Source: an uncultured Ilumatobacter sp.
Lineage (GTDB): Bacteria; Actinomycetota; Acidimicrobiia; Acidimicrobiales; Ilumatobacteraceae
NCBI GenBank assembly: GCA_937905835.1
Contig: CALCXK010000110.1
Span: 1 to 40,508, forward strand
Reading direction: 5' to 3'
Length of the DNA: 40,508 bases
Shown: in pieces, positions 31,281 to 40,508 of the stretch
Layout of the letters: every line of letters begins with the position of its first letter
How positions within the stretch are numbered: the first letter of the stretch is position 1
Notes under the pieces: model-generated
What the model was told of the DNA's origin: nothing
Databases searched by the model: none
Seen by the model: the letters and a program-made list of their open reading frames with translations, nothing else
Program-made: the position numbers and the translations under genes

Positions 31281-31954
31281 CAGTCTTTTGTCTTGACCAT
31301 CGCGGCGCGAAGGGTCTTGCCCTTCCACCGGTAACCGCTGCGCAGCACTTCTGCCACCACCGGTTCACCGCCATCGATCGGCTCGTGGGCGACCGCCTCA
31401 GCAACCTCGGGATCGAAGGGTTGCCCGTCGAGATCGAGGGTTTCGAGACCTTGCTTCTTGAGCTCGGCCAGCATCTGGTTGAGCAGTGGGCCTACGACGT
31501 CGGGATCACGAAGAAACGCTGCCTCGGCCGCGTCGAGGACCGGCAGGAACGCTTCAGCGAGTTGCCCGGTCGCCCGGTCGGCATCGATCTGCGCACGACC
31601 AGTGGCCTGCTTGCGGAAGTTCTCGAACTCGGCCTGGACGCGCTGGGTGATCGCCCTGTACTCGTCACGCTCGGCAAGAACTGCGCCGATGTCGATGTCG
31701 GAGTAGTCGACCTCGGCGCCCGACTCGTCGACCAGTTCTGCATCAACCACTTCGGGGGTCTCGAAATCAAGTGCCGACAGGGTGTCGAGCTCGTCGAGTT
31801 CACCGGCGCGTTTTGGCACGTCATTCTCACCCAACGCGTCAGCTGCATCAGCTGCCGCTGCCGACTCGGAAGCCGACCGGGACGAGCTGCCGGCCAGTTC
31901 CTCGTCGTTCAGGTCATCGGGATCGACCATGTCGCCATCCCCCATGTTGGACAT
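31280..31954 (-). CDS. grpE: Nucleotide exchange factor GrpE
   Basis: A 224-residue GrpE that releases ADP from DnaK. The acidic, low-complexity N-terminus (about residues 1-85, rich in Asp, Glu, Ala, Ser) is followed by the long helix (AERDEYRAITQRVQAEFENF) and the beta domain EVLRSGYRWKGKTLRAAMV. ATG 31954 lies 10 bases after the dnaK stop; M4 (31945) and M9 are alternative starts. The frame continuing to 32032 lies inside dnaK and is not used. Confidence 0.92.
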   Translation of the reverse strand: MSNMGDGDMVDPDDLNDEELAGSSSRSASESAAAADAADALGENDVPKRAGELDELDTLSALDFETPEVVDAELVDESGAEVDYSDIDIGAVLAERDEYRAITQRVQAEFENFRKQATGRAQIDADRATGQLAEAFLPVLDAAEAAFLRDPDVVGPLLNQMLAELKKQGLETLDLDGQPFDPEVAEAVAHEPIDGGEPVVAEVLRSGYRWKGKTLRAAMVKTKD

Positions 31955-31964
31955 AACGGGCGCC

Positions 31965-33836
31965 TCAGGCTTCCGGCTCGTCGTCGGCGATTTCGTCGTC
32001 GACGATTTCGGCGTCGACGATGTCGTCGTCATTCACGTCGCCGGTGCCCGAATCGCCCTGGCCAGACGCGGAAGAGCCTTCGGCCCCTGCATCTTTCGCA
32101 GCTGCTTCGTAAAGCTTCTGGCTGAATGCCTGGCTGGCGGCCATGAGGGCCTCGGTTGTCGACTTGATTACGTCGTTGTCGTTGCCTTCGAGTGCCTTTT
32201 TGAGGTCAGCGAGGGGCGCCTCCACGGCGTCTTTCTCTTCGGCTGGGACCTTCTCACCCTGCTCGCGGAGGACCTTTTCGGTCTGGTACACGAGGCTGTC
32301 GGCGTTGTTCCGGACCTCAGCCTCGGCGCGACGCTTGGCGTCTTCGTCGGCGTGTGCCTCGGCGTCCTTGACCATCTGTGCGATGTCGTCCTTATTGAGC
32401 GTTGACTGGCCGCTGAGCGTCATCGACTGCTCTTTGTTGGTGGCTCGGTCCTTGGCACTGACGTGGACGATGCCGTTGGCGTCGATATCGAAGGTGACCT
32501 CGATCTGCGGAACTCCACGGGGGGCGGGCGGCAGGTCGACGAGCGTAAATTTGCCGAGCGTCTTGTTGTAGCTCGACATCTCACGCTCACCCTGGAGTAC
32601 ATGGATTTCGACTGACGGCTGCATGTCTTCTGCCGTGGTGAACACCTCAGAACGCTTGGTCGGGATCGTGGTGTTGCGCTCGATGAGCTTGGTCATGACG
32701 CCACCTTTGGTTTCGATGCCGAGCGACAGCGGCGTGACATCGAGCAGCAGGACGTCTTTGACGTCGCCGCGGAGCACGCCGGCTTGGACGGCAGCGCCAA
32801 TGGCAACTACTTCATCCGGGTTGACGGTCTTGTTCGGCTCTTTGCCGGTGAGGTCCTGCACGAGGTCGGTAACGGCCGGCATGCGGGTCGAGCCGCCGAC
32901 GAGGATCACGTGGTTGAGTTCGCCCTTGGCAACTCCGGCGTCTTTGAGCGCCTGCTCGAACGGAGTGCGGCAGCGCTCGATGAGATCGGCCGTGAGCTCC
33001 TGGAACTTCGCCCGTGTGAGCTGTTCGTCGAGGTGCAGCGGGCCGTCGGCCGTGGCGGTGATGAACGGCAGGTTGATCTGCGTGCTCTGTACCTGGCTCA
33101 GTTCGACCTTGGCTTTTTCGGCGGCTTCCTGCAGACGCTGTGCCGCCATGCGGTCGATACTGAGGTCGACGCCCTGGGCTGCCTTGAATTGCTGGACGAG
33201 CCAGTCGATGATGCGCTGATCCCAGTCGTCGCCACCAAGAACGGTGTCGCCGTGCGTGGACTTCACTTCGAAGACGCCGTCGCCGATTTCGAGGACCGAC
33301 ACGTCGAACGTGCCGCCACCAAGGTCGAACACGAGGATGGTTTCGTCTTCGTCGCTCTTGTCGAGGCCGTAGGCGAGCGCCGCTGCGGTCGGCTCATTGA
33401 TAATGCGGAGTACTTCGAGGCCTGCGATGGTTCCGGCTTCCTTCGTGGCGGTGCGCTGGGCATCGTCGAAGTAGGCGGGCACGGTAATGACAGCCTGCGT
33501 GACCGTGTCGCCGAGGTAGCTCTCGGCGTCGCGCTTGAGCTTCATCAGCGTGCGGGCGCTGATCTCTTGTGCGGTGTACTGCTTGCCGTCGATGTCGTCC
33601 GACTTCCACGCCTCGCCCATGTGGCGCTTCACCGAACGGAAGGTGCGATCCGGGTTGGTGATGGCCTGGCGCTTTGCGACTTCGCCGACGAGCACTTCGC
33701 CGGCCTTCGAGAACGCGACAACGGACGGGGTGGTGCGGCCACCTTCGGAGTTCGGGATGACGACGGGCTCGCCGCCTTCCAGGACCGAGACGACTGAGTT
33801 GGTGGTACCGAGGTCGATACCAACTGCCTTGGGCAT
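31965..33836 (-). CDS. dnaK: Chaperone protein DnaK (Hsp70)
   Basis: A 623-residue Hsp70. The ATPase domain has AVGIDLGTTNSVVSVLEGG, ILVFDLGGGTFDVSVLEIG and HVILVGGSTRMPAVTDLVQ. The linker and substrate domain begin near VLLLDVTPLSLGIETKGGV. The C-terminal tail is strongly acidic with near-repeated DDDIVDAEIV/DDEIADDE. A Shine-Dalgarno AAGGAG (33843-33848, minus) precedes the ATG. It heads dnaK-grpE-dnaJ-hspR. The promoter carries a HAIR-like element, fitting repression by HspR. Confidence 0.97.
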   Translation of the reverse strand: MPKAVGIDLGTTNSVVSVLEGGEPVVIPNSEGGRTTPSVVAFSKAGEVLVGEVAKRQAITNPDRTFRSVKRHMGEAWKSDDIDGKQYTAQEISARTLMKLKRDAESYLGDTVTQAVITVPAYFDDAQRTATKEAGTIAGLEVLRIINEPTAAALAYGLDKSDEDETILVFDLGGGTFDVSVLEIGDGVFEVKSTHGDTVLGGDDWDQRIIDWLVQQFKAAQGVDLSIDRMAAQRLQEAAEKAKVELSQVQSTQINLPFITATADGPLHLDEQLTRAKFQELTADLIERCRTPFEQALKDAGVAKGELNHVILVGGSTRMPAVTDLVQDLTGKEPNKTVNPDEVVAIGAAVQAGVLRGDVKDVLLLDVTPLSLGIETKGGVMTKLIERNTTIPTKRSEVFTTAEDMQPSVEIHVLQGEREMSSYNKTLGKFTLVDLPPAPRGVPQIEVTFDIDANGIVHVSAKDRATNKEQSMTLSGQSTLNKDDIAQMVKDAEAHADEDAKRRAEAEVRNNADSLVYQTEKVLREQGEKVPAEEKDAVEAPLADLKKALEGNDNDVIKSTTEALMAASQAFSQKLYEAAAKDAGAEGSSASGQGDSGTGDVNDDDIVDAEIVDDEIADDEPEA

Positions 33837-33888
33837 GTGATGCTCCTTGCTTTCTGCGTTCGAGAGATATTCGGGGGAGGATCAAGAT

Positions 33889-33909
33889 CCTGATTCGTGA
33901 GGACTCAAG
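33889..33909. promoter_or_regulatory. HAIR operator (HspR site) at dnaK
   Basis: CCTGATT-n7-ACTCAAG matches the HAIR consensus CTTGAGT-n7-ACTCAAG at 12 of 14 positions. It overlaps the dnaK -10 hexamer, the repressing position expected for HspR. A weaker 10-of-14 copy (CTTGACA-n7-ACTCAGC) lies at 33951-33971. Confidence 0.65.
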
Positions 33910-33935
33910 ATAGCGAGTGGAGTCCTTGTTAACAA
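33907..33935 (-). promoter_or_regulatory. dnaK promoter
   Basis: On the minus strand TTGTTA (33935-33930), 17 bases, then TATCTT (33912-33907) form a good primary-sigma promoter. The -35 overlaps the palindrome TTGTTAACAA (33926-33935). A start near 33900 leaves about 65 bases of leader before the dnaK ATG. Confidence 0.55.
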
Positions 33936-34000
33936 CCTCGACTTCACTTACTTGACAGTAACCGACTCAGCATTTACAGCAACGAGGGCCTGGAACGACA

Positions 34001-34393
34001 TCAGCCGAGGAGGAACTCCGGGCCGAACGACTCGGGCAGCAGATCGGCCATCGAGATGTCAAGAACTGCTCCACCGTTGGTCGTCGCGTGAATAATCGCG
34101 TCGGGACCAGCGAACTCACGGAGTTTCTGGCGGCAGCCGCCGCACGGAGTGCCCGGAATGTCGCCAACCGTGACAGTGAGTGCCTCGACGATTTCCCGTT
34201 CACCGGCCACCACCATCGCGGCGATTGCACCGGCCTCGGCGCAGGTGCCCTCCGGGTACGACGAGTTCTCCACATTGCAGCCGGTGAAGACAGCACCCGA
34301 TGCTGTGCGCACCGCGGCGCCGACCGCATACTTCGAGTACGGCGAATACGACTGCTGCTGGGCTGCAACAGCAGCATCGAAGAGATCCGGCAT
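34001..34393 (-). CDS. cdd: Cytidine deaminase
   Basis: A 130-residue tetrameric-type cytidine deaminase that converts cytidine and deoxycytidine to uridine forms. The zinc site has C51 and the catalytic E53 (TCAEAGA) with C84 and C87 (PCGGCRQ). SYSPYSKYAVGAAVRT and GCNVENSSYPEG are also standard. ATG 34393 is the normal start. A GTG at 34405, four codons upstream, would overlap the stop of the SDR remnant (GTGA) and is a possible alternative. Confidence 0.93.
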   Translation of the reverse strand: MPDLFDAAVAAQQQSYSPYSKYAVGAAVRTASGAVFTGCNVENSSYPEGTCAEAGAIAAMVVAGEREIVEALTVTVGDIPGTPCGGCRQKLREFAGPDAIIHATTNGGAVLDISMADLLPESFGPEFLLG

Positions 34394-34401
34394 CTTGGCG
34401 G

Positions 34402-34608
34402 TCACGACAGCGCCCGGGGAACGAGAAACCGGAGCGCCGGACCCGAACGCGCACGCAAGAAACCGGCGCCGATTTTGTTCCACACGCCCGGCACGACAAC
34501 GGCGCGATTCTGGTCGATCCCGCGGGGGCCAGCGGCAGCCAACTGCTGCGCGATCACTCGGCCGATACCTGACGATGCACCCGTAATGAGTGCGCGGTTC
34601 CATCTCAT
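34402..34608 (-). pseudogene. Collapsed SDR gene (internal deletion)
   Basis: A 68-residue frame that joins the first 27 or so residues of a classical short-chain dehydrogenase (MRWNRALITGASSGIGRVIA) to a typical SDR C-terminus (RAVVVPGVWNKIGAGFL, then LRFLVPRALS). About 180 residues including the YxxxK active site are missing, yet the frame stays open. It lies directly upstream of cdd and overlaps its possible GTG start. It is best read as a remnant, but a stable mini-protein cannot be excluded. Confidence 0.7.
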
Positions 34609-34706
34609 GACCCAATCGTGCCACGTGCTACTCGTTGTCGGCACCCACCGGACTCCACTCGACCATCGCGCGCGGCCCCACTGCGGTCTGGCAGACTAAC
34701 CCAGCA

Positions 34707-35255
34707 ATGCAGCTGTACCTCCGAGATGCGTTGGAATCCGACGTGGACGATCTGATCGAGCTGTTGCTCGGCAACAAGATTCGCGACCCCGAGTTCATGC
34801 AGGCGAACCGGGACAACCCGAGCTTCGTCGGCGACTACGTTGACGCCATCCGCGAGATTGATGCAACCACCGGCAACTACCTGCTCGTTGCCGACCTCGG
34901 CGGACGTGCAGTTGCCATGGTGCAGCTCGTGACCTTCCGCCACTTTCAGCATCGCGGTGGCCGTTGCGCCGAGATCGAGTCGATGCACGTCGCACCGTCG
35001 CACAGCGACTCCGACATCGGCAGCCAACTTCTCGAGTACGCCGCCAGCCGCGCACGCGATCTCGGCTGCTACCGCATGCAGCTCACCGCGGGCGCGAAGC
35101 TGCAGCACAGCCACAAGTTCTTCCAGGACCACGGGTTCGTCCCGACTCACGTCGGGTACAAGCAGTACCTCGACCTCGACTGGACGCCGCAGCGCAGTGC
35201 GCAGCTCGTCCGGCCGCAGCCCGAGTTCTTCGACGAACTCGCCGACCAGTCGTAA
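34707..35255 (+). CDS. GNAT-family N-acetyltransferase
   Basis: A 182-residue GNAT protein. MQLYLRDALESDVDDLIELL begins the fold, YLLVADLGGRAVAMVQLV forms strands 2-4, and AEIESMHVAPSHSDSDIGSQLLEYA is the acetyl-CoA pyrophosphate loop, though the usual Q/RxxGxG/A is here SDSDIGS. AKLQHSHKFFQDHGFVPTHV is the C-terminal motif. ATG 34707 is chosen over an in-frame start at 34635 that lacks family similarity. The substrate is unknown. A single REP-like unit follows 13 bases after its stop. Confidence 0.85.
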   Translation: MQLYLRDALESDVDDLIELLLGNKIRDPEFMQANRDNPSFVGDYVDAIREIDATTGNYLLVADLGGRAVAMVQLVTFRHFQHRGGRCAEIESMHVAPSHSDSDIGSQLLEYAASRARDLGCYRMQLTAGAKLQHSHKFFQDHGFVPTHVGYKQYLDLDWTPQRSAQLVRPQPEFFDELADQS

Positions 35256-35268
35256 CAACGTAGATAGT

Positions 35269-35293
35269 TGCGAAAGGGGCCTGACCCCATACG
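35269..35293. repeat. REP-like palindromic unit, single copy
   Basis: TGCGAAAGGGGCCTGACCCC followed by ATACG. The core GGGGCCTGACCCC is a short palindrome. The same unit appears as an inverted pair at 37766-37834, so it is an interspersed repeat in the intergenic spacers either side of gpmI. Confidence 0.75.
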
Positions 35294-35386
35294 TCGTCGC
35301 GGAGGAACGGGTCGTAGGTGTCGGCCTAAGGAGATCGTCAGACCGCTTCGGCGTGAGCCGGTGCGGCGGCGCCTTAGCCTGACGTC

Positions 35387-37048
<1,662 letters not shown>

Positions 37049-37132
37049 TGGACCACGCTCAACATCGGCGTGAATGCGGATCTTGAGAGCTCGGTCACCC
37101 GGGGATCTCGCGATGCGCCTATCATAAAATTT

Positions 37133-37558
37133 GTGACAAGCAAAAAGATTCAACTCGAGTCCCTCAAGAATGTTCCGCTCTTCAGCGGATGCAGCAAGAA
37201 AGACCTCGAGAAGGTCGCCAAGGCCGCTGACGAAATCACGATGACCGAGGGCACCATGCTCGTTGATCAGGGCCAGACCGGACGCGAGGCCTTTGTCATC
37301 TTGACTGGCAACGTGATCATCACGCGCAGCGGCCGTAAGATCGCCACGCTCACTTCGGGAGACGTTGTGGGCGAACTCTCGCTCCTCGATCACGGCCCGC
37401 GAACTGCCTCTGCTGTCTGCGCCACCGATTGCACGCTGCTCGTGATCGACCAACGTCGCTTTCTCGGTGTCCTCGACGCTGTCCCATCGATTGCGCACAA
37501 GCTGATGGGCGTCCTCGCTTCACGCATCCGTCAGATGGACCACACCGTCTTCGGCTAA
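37133..37558 (+). CDS. Stand-alone cyclic-nucleotide-binding domain protein
   Basis: A 141-residue cNMP-binding fold without DNA-binding or transporter domain. LESLKNVPLFSGCSKKDLEK begins the domain, VDQGQTGREAFVILTGNVII forms beta strands, and the phosphate-binding cassette is GELSLLDHGPRTASAVCATD with the conserved Glu and Arg. GTG 37133 is preferred: TATCAT (37120-37125) ends 7 bases before, suggesting leaderless translation, and the longer frame from 37070 overlaps the promoter. It follows gpmI. Its partner is unknown. Confidence 0.82.
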   Translation: MTSKKIQLESLKNVPLFSGCSKKDLEKVAKAADEITMTEGTMLVDQGQTGREAFVILTGNVIITRSGRKIATLTSGDVVGELSLLDHGPRTASAVCATDCTLLVIDQRRFLGVLDAVPSIAHKLMGVLASRIRQMDHTVFG

Positions 37559-37892
37559 AAGTCACCGTCGTGTCAGACCCTGTCCGACGCGACCGCCTGC
37601 TCCAACAGGTTGCGTCGGATGATCGTGTGAATTTTCATCCAATTCTCGACCATTGTGACCAGCAGCGCGAACTCACGCATCGCTACGCACGTGCTCGGCG
37701 ACGACGGCCGGCGTTCGCTGCACCCTCGGCGCTGCGGCCAGTGACGGATTCCTCACACCCCCCGTATGGGGTCAGGCCCCTTTCGCACTTACTGAACACA
37801 CCGTCCAACAAGTGCGAAAGGGGCCTGACCCCATGACTGATTTCGAGGCGGATCTGTGGTCGGGAGTGACCTGCGAGTAGATTTGCGGGCGC
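37559..37892. other. Intergenic region with REP pair (334 bases)
   Basis: It contains the REP inverted pair (37766-37834) and the -10-like TAGATT (37878-37883) before the Fe-S reductase. An open plus-strand frame from 37429 crosses it up to the repeats, but it overlaps the cyclic-nucleotide-binding gene and has no recognisable product. Confidence 0.5.
37766..37834. repeat. Inverted pair of REP-like units
   Basis: Two perfect 25-base arms (37766-37790 and 37810-37834) face each other across a 19-base loop. Each holds the core GGGGTCAGGCCCC or its complement. This is the layout of a BIME-type REP doublet and could also end transcription from the preceding gene. REP units of this GGGGTC(A/T)GACCCC-like type are usually moved by RAYT transposases, none of which lies in this window. 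Confidence 0.8.
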
Positions 37893-40184
37893 ATGAATGC
37901 TGCTACCGAAACCCCCGCTCCAGACGCCGAGCCGAAGCGGGTCAAGCCGCATCAGCTGGCCATCGTCCTGTTCACGGCGGTGGGTCTTTTTACCCTCGTG
38001 TCGGGCATCCTCCCCCAGGTCACCAAGTGGGAGAACGACAATGCCGTGCACCGCACCGTGTTTGTCAACATCCCGGGCCCGATCCAAGTCGTGTTCTACA
38101 CGGTCATCCCAGTGCTCCTCATCTGGGTTGGCATCATGTTCGCCAACCGGATGAAGAATTGGGAGCGCGGCGCACCGTCGCAGCGCCGCACCAACACCAA
38201 GAACGCCAAGCAGCGTCTCAAGGACTTCCGCGCCGGCGTCTACATGCAGACGCTCCTGCGCGATGCCGGTGCCGGCCTCATGCACTCAATGATCTACTTC
38301 GGCTTCCTCGCGCTGCTCGGTGTTACCACCGTCCTCGAAGTCGACCACCAACTGCCCGAACAGCTGAAGTTCCTCCACGGCACCACGTACAAGGCCTACG
38401 CATTCATCGGCGACCTCGCCGGCCTCGTGTTCCTGGGCGGCATCGTGTGGGCAGTCGTGCGCCGCTACGTGCAGCGCCCGTACCGCATTCGAATCAAGAG
38501 CAAGCCCGAACACGCCATTATCCTCGGCGTCTTCTTCGCCATCGGTGTCACCGGCTACGGCGCCGAGATGTTCCGCATCGCCCTCGAAGGTGGCCCGGAG
38601 TACGAAAAGTGGAGCTTCATTGGCTACCCGCTCTCGACGCTCGTCGACGGCATGTCACAGTCGGCACTCAGCACCTGGCACCAGTGGTGGTGGATTGGTC
38701 ACGTTGCAGCCTTCGTCGCCTTCCTCGCGATCCTGCCCCTCACAATGCTGCGCCACATCTTCACATCACCGATCAATTTGTACCTCAAGGACAAAGACCG
38801 TCCGAAGGGTGCGATGCGCCCGATGGCCAACCTCATGGAGACTGAACTCGAGTCGTTCGGCGCCTCGGTCGTCGAAGACTTCACCTGGAAGCAACTGCTC
38901 GACCTCGATGCCTGCACCATGTGCGGCCGTTGCACCAGCGTCTGCCCGGCGCATGCCACCGGCAAGTCGCTCGACCCGCGCGAAATCGTCCTGAAGGCGG
39001 GTGCGGTCATGGCCGCCTCCGGTTCGCCAGCAGTCAGCGCACCGCTCGGCGAAGACAAAGAGATCACCATCTCGGCCAACAACCTGTTCGAGCGGATCAC
39101 CGCCGAAGAGATCTGGGCCTGCACCACCTGCAAGGCGTGCGACGAAATCTGCCCAGTCGGCATCGAAATCACCGACAAGATCTTCGACATGCGTCGCTAC
39201 CTGTCGCTAATGGAGTCGAACTTCCCCCCTGAACTCGGCAACGCTTACCGCGCGATGGAAAACCAGTTCAACCCGTGGGGCCTCAACCAAGGCGAACGCG
39301 GCGATTGGGCCGACGGTATGGATGGCGTCACGATCGTCGACCCGGGCGAAGCACTCCAGCACGAATACCTCTACTGGGTCGGCTGTGCCGGTTCCTTTGA
39401 CGACAAGAACAAAAAAGTCACGCAGGCAATGGCACAGCTCTTGCGCCGTGCCGGGATCGACGTCGCCATCCTCGGCCCGTCCGAGATGTGCACCGGCGAT
39501 TCTGCCCGCCGGTCTGGCAACGAGTACCTGTTCCAGATGCTCGCTCAACCAAACGTCGAGATGCTCAACGGGATGGGCGTCAAGAAGATCATCGCCCAGT
39601 GCCCGCACTGTCTCAACACGTTGAAGAACGAGTACCCGCAGCTCGGTGGCAACTACGAAGTGATCCACCACACGCAGCTACTCGAACAGCTCATCGAGTC
39701 GGGCCAGCTCGACGTTTCTCAGGCCACCCTCGAAGAGCGCATCACCTACCACGACTCCTGCTACCTCGGTCGACACAACGACGTCTACGTCGCACCGCGC
39801 AAGGTCGTCGGTGCGATCAAGGGCATCGAAGTCGTCGAGATGTCGCTCAACGGCACCAAGGGCATGTGCTGTGGCGCCGGCGGTGCCCGCATGTGGATGG
39901 AAGAGAACACCGGCACCAAGGTGAACGACGAACGCGCTGCGCAGGCAATCTCGACCGGCGCCACCCGTGTCGCCACCGCCTGCCCGTTCTGCTACATCAT
40001 GCTCGACGATGGAGTGAAGGGCGCTGGCAAGGAAGAGCACGAGGTCAAGGTCGCCGACGTTTCGATCCACCTCCTCGAAGCCATCGAAGCCGGTGAGGCC
40101 AAGTTCCACGAAGGCAGCGCACCGCTCGTCGACGCCGAACTGGCAGCCGCCAAGCTCGACGACGGCACACCGACTCCCACCTGA
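37893..40184 (+). CDS. etfD: Membrane Fe-S reductase, EtfD/HdrCB-like
   Basis: A 763-residue protein fusing three parts. Residues 20-290 have about six helices like the nitrate-reductase gamma/HdrE haem-b subunit. Residues 341-352 (CTMCGRCTSVCP) and 410-421 (CTTCKACDEICP) bind two 4Fe-4S clusters. The C-terminus has two CCG cysteine-rich domains (YWVGCAGSFDDKNKK with CPHCLNTL, and DSCYLGRHNDVY with GMCCGAGGARMW and CPFCYIML). The architecture matches mycobacterial EtfD (Rv0338c type), which passes electrons from electron-transfer flavoprotein to menaquinone during fatty-acid oxidation. TAGATT lies 9 bases before the ATG. Confidence 0.8.
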   Translation: MNAATETPAPDAEPKRVKPHQLAIVLFTAVGLFTLVSGILPQVTKWENDNAVHRTVFVNIPGPIQVVFYTVIPVLLIWVGIMFANRMKNWERGAPSQRRTNTKNAKQRLKDFRAGVYMQTLLRDAGAGLMHSMIYFGFLALLGVTTVLEVDHQLPEQLKFLHGTTYKAYAFIGDLAGLVFLGGIVWAVVRRYVQRPYRIRIKSKPEHAIILGVFFAIGVTGYGAEMFRIALEGGPEYEKWSFIGYPLSTLVDGMSQSALSTWHQWWWIGHVAAFVAFLAILPLTMLRHIFTSPINLYLKDKDRPKGAMRPMANLMETELESFGASVVEDFTWKQLLDLDACTMCGRCTSVCPAHATGKSLDPREIVLKAGAVMAASGSPAVSAPLGEDKEITISANNLFERITAEEIWACTTCKACDEICPVGIEITDKIFDMRRYLSLMESNFPPELGNAYRAMENQFNPWGLNQGERGDWADGMDGVTIVDPGEALQHEYLYWVGCAGSFDDKNKKVTQAMAQLLRRAGIDVAILGPSEMCTGDSARRSGNEYLFQMLAQPNVEMLNGMGVKKIIAQCPHCLNTLKNEYPQLGGNYEVIHHTQLLEQLIESGQLDVSQATLEERITYHDSCYLGRHNDVYVAPRKVVGAIKGIEVVEMSLNGTKGMCCGAGGARMWMEENTGTKVNDERAAQAISTGATRVATACPFCYIMLDDGVKGAGKEEHEVKVADVSIHLLEAIEAGEAKFHEGSAPLVDAELAAAKLDDGTPTPT

Positions 40185-40251
40185 GACGAGCGTCATCGAC
40201 GGTTCGCCTCCCTGGTCCGTATCGTTGTTTCATTCTTCGAGGAGCAATGTG

Positions 40252-40508
40252 ATGAGTACAGACGACACCGGCAGCTGGTCGCGACCAAACCCCACCGAGC
40301 GAACAGATCCCGACTTCGTCGACATCACACGACTCGCGCCCGCATCTGACGAGGCCGATCAGCCTGCGGACGACGATGACATCGACGCAATCATGGCCGG
40401 CTTCGAACGTACGAACGATGCCGACGCTTCTGCCGACTCGCCAGACGCCGCATCCGACGCCGAACCGGAGCCGGTTGCCGAAGCAGCCGCCGAGCCCGAA
40501 CCAGCCGT
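40252..40508 (+). CDS. Acidic protein, 3' end beyond window
   Basis: The first 85 codons of a gene that runs off the window. The visible part is hydrophilic and very acidic, rich in Asp, Glu, Ala and Pro (DEADQPADDDDIDAIMAGFE, then SPDAASDAEPEPVAEAAAEP), with no membrane helix or known motif. A GAGGAG Shine-Dalgarno (40239-40244) precedes the ATG. The disordered start suggests a linker region before a folded domain not seen here. Confidence 0.6.
   Translation, partial: MSTDDTGSWSRPNPTERTDPDFVDITRLAPASDEADQPADDDDIDAIMAGFERTNDADASADSPDAASDAEPEPVAEAAAEPEPA

Noticed and set aside
33837..34000. CIRCE element at the dnaK promoter
   Set aside because: No TTAGCACTC-n9-GAGTGCTAA was found; the visible repeat is of the HAIR type.
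37429..37836. Plus-strand frame over the end of the cyclic-nucleotide gene and into the REP pair
   Set aside because: It overlaps a well-supported gene in another frame and ends inside repeats; no motif seen.

Overview
The window is chromosomal, GC-rich actinobacterial DNA, nearly all of it housekeeping genes. The actinobacterial markers are a SigR/RsrA-type redox sigma and zinc anti-sigma pair, HspR closing a dnaK-grpE-dnaJ operon, Rex upstream of a hemACD-B-L cluster, MeaA-type ethylmalonyl-CoA mutase, an EtfD-like membrane Fe-S reductase and a DUF2510 protein. The overall look suggests an Acidimicrobiia-type (Ilumatobacter-like) aerobe, but the class is an inference. I see no rRNA, tRNA, CRISPR array, prophage or complete insertion sequence.

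Layout. 1-5.5 kb: an alpha/beta hydrolase, a MarR regulator, the sigma/anti-sigma pair, two small membrane proteins, tilS, a phosphatase-like protein lacking its catalytic cysteine, and a DUF2510/scramblase-like protein. 5.5-10.2 kb: a Tat-type M23 peptidase; a plus-strand cluster of an epimerase-like SDR, an unannotated 50-residue ORF, a hydrolase and a renalase-like FAD oxidoreductase; then an anchored protein. 10.3-16.7 kb (minus): rex-hemA-hemC-hemD-hemB-hemL, glutamyl-tRNA to uroporphyrinogen III, with a Rex operator over the rex promoter. 16.8-25.3 kb (minus): an acyl-CoA synthetase, a 27-residue membrane peptide, tag, and a complete mnhABCDEFG (Mrp) antiporter operon. 25.5-29.5 kb (plus): a 3-hydroxyacyl-CoA dehydrogenase, aat and meaA. 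29.6-34.6 kb (minus): dnaK-grpE-dnaJ-hspR, cytidine deaminase and a collapsed SDR gene. 34.7-40.5 kb (plus): a GNAT acetyltransferase, gpmI, a lone cyclic-nucleotide-binding protein, the EtfD-like reductase and the start of an acidic protein.

Common themes are acyl-CoA and acetyl-CoA metabolism (ligase, dehydrogenase, ethylmalonyl-CoA mutase, EtfD-like electron transfer to quinone), redox control (SigR/RsrA, Rex) and heat-shock control (HspR).

Beyond the genes: at least fourteen starts have a TANNNT -10-like hexamer 6-11 bases upstream and mostly no Shine-Dalgarno, suggesting widespread leaderless transcription. Three U-tract-free hairpins lie between operon genes. A REP-like palindrome occurs three times between 35.2 and 37.9 kb. 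Several very small ORFs abut or overlap their neighbours. I see no clear new multi-gene defence or biosynthetic system. The best leads are the pseudophosphatase-like gene with its 15-codon leader, the hidden 50-codon ORF at 7495-7647, and the leaderless promoter pattern.
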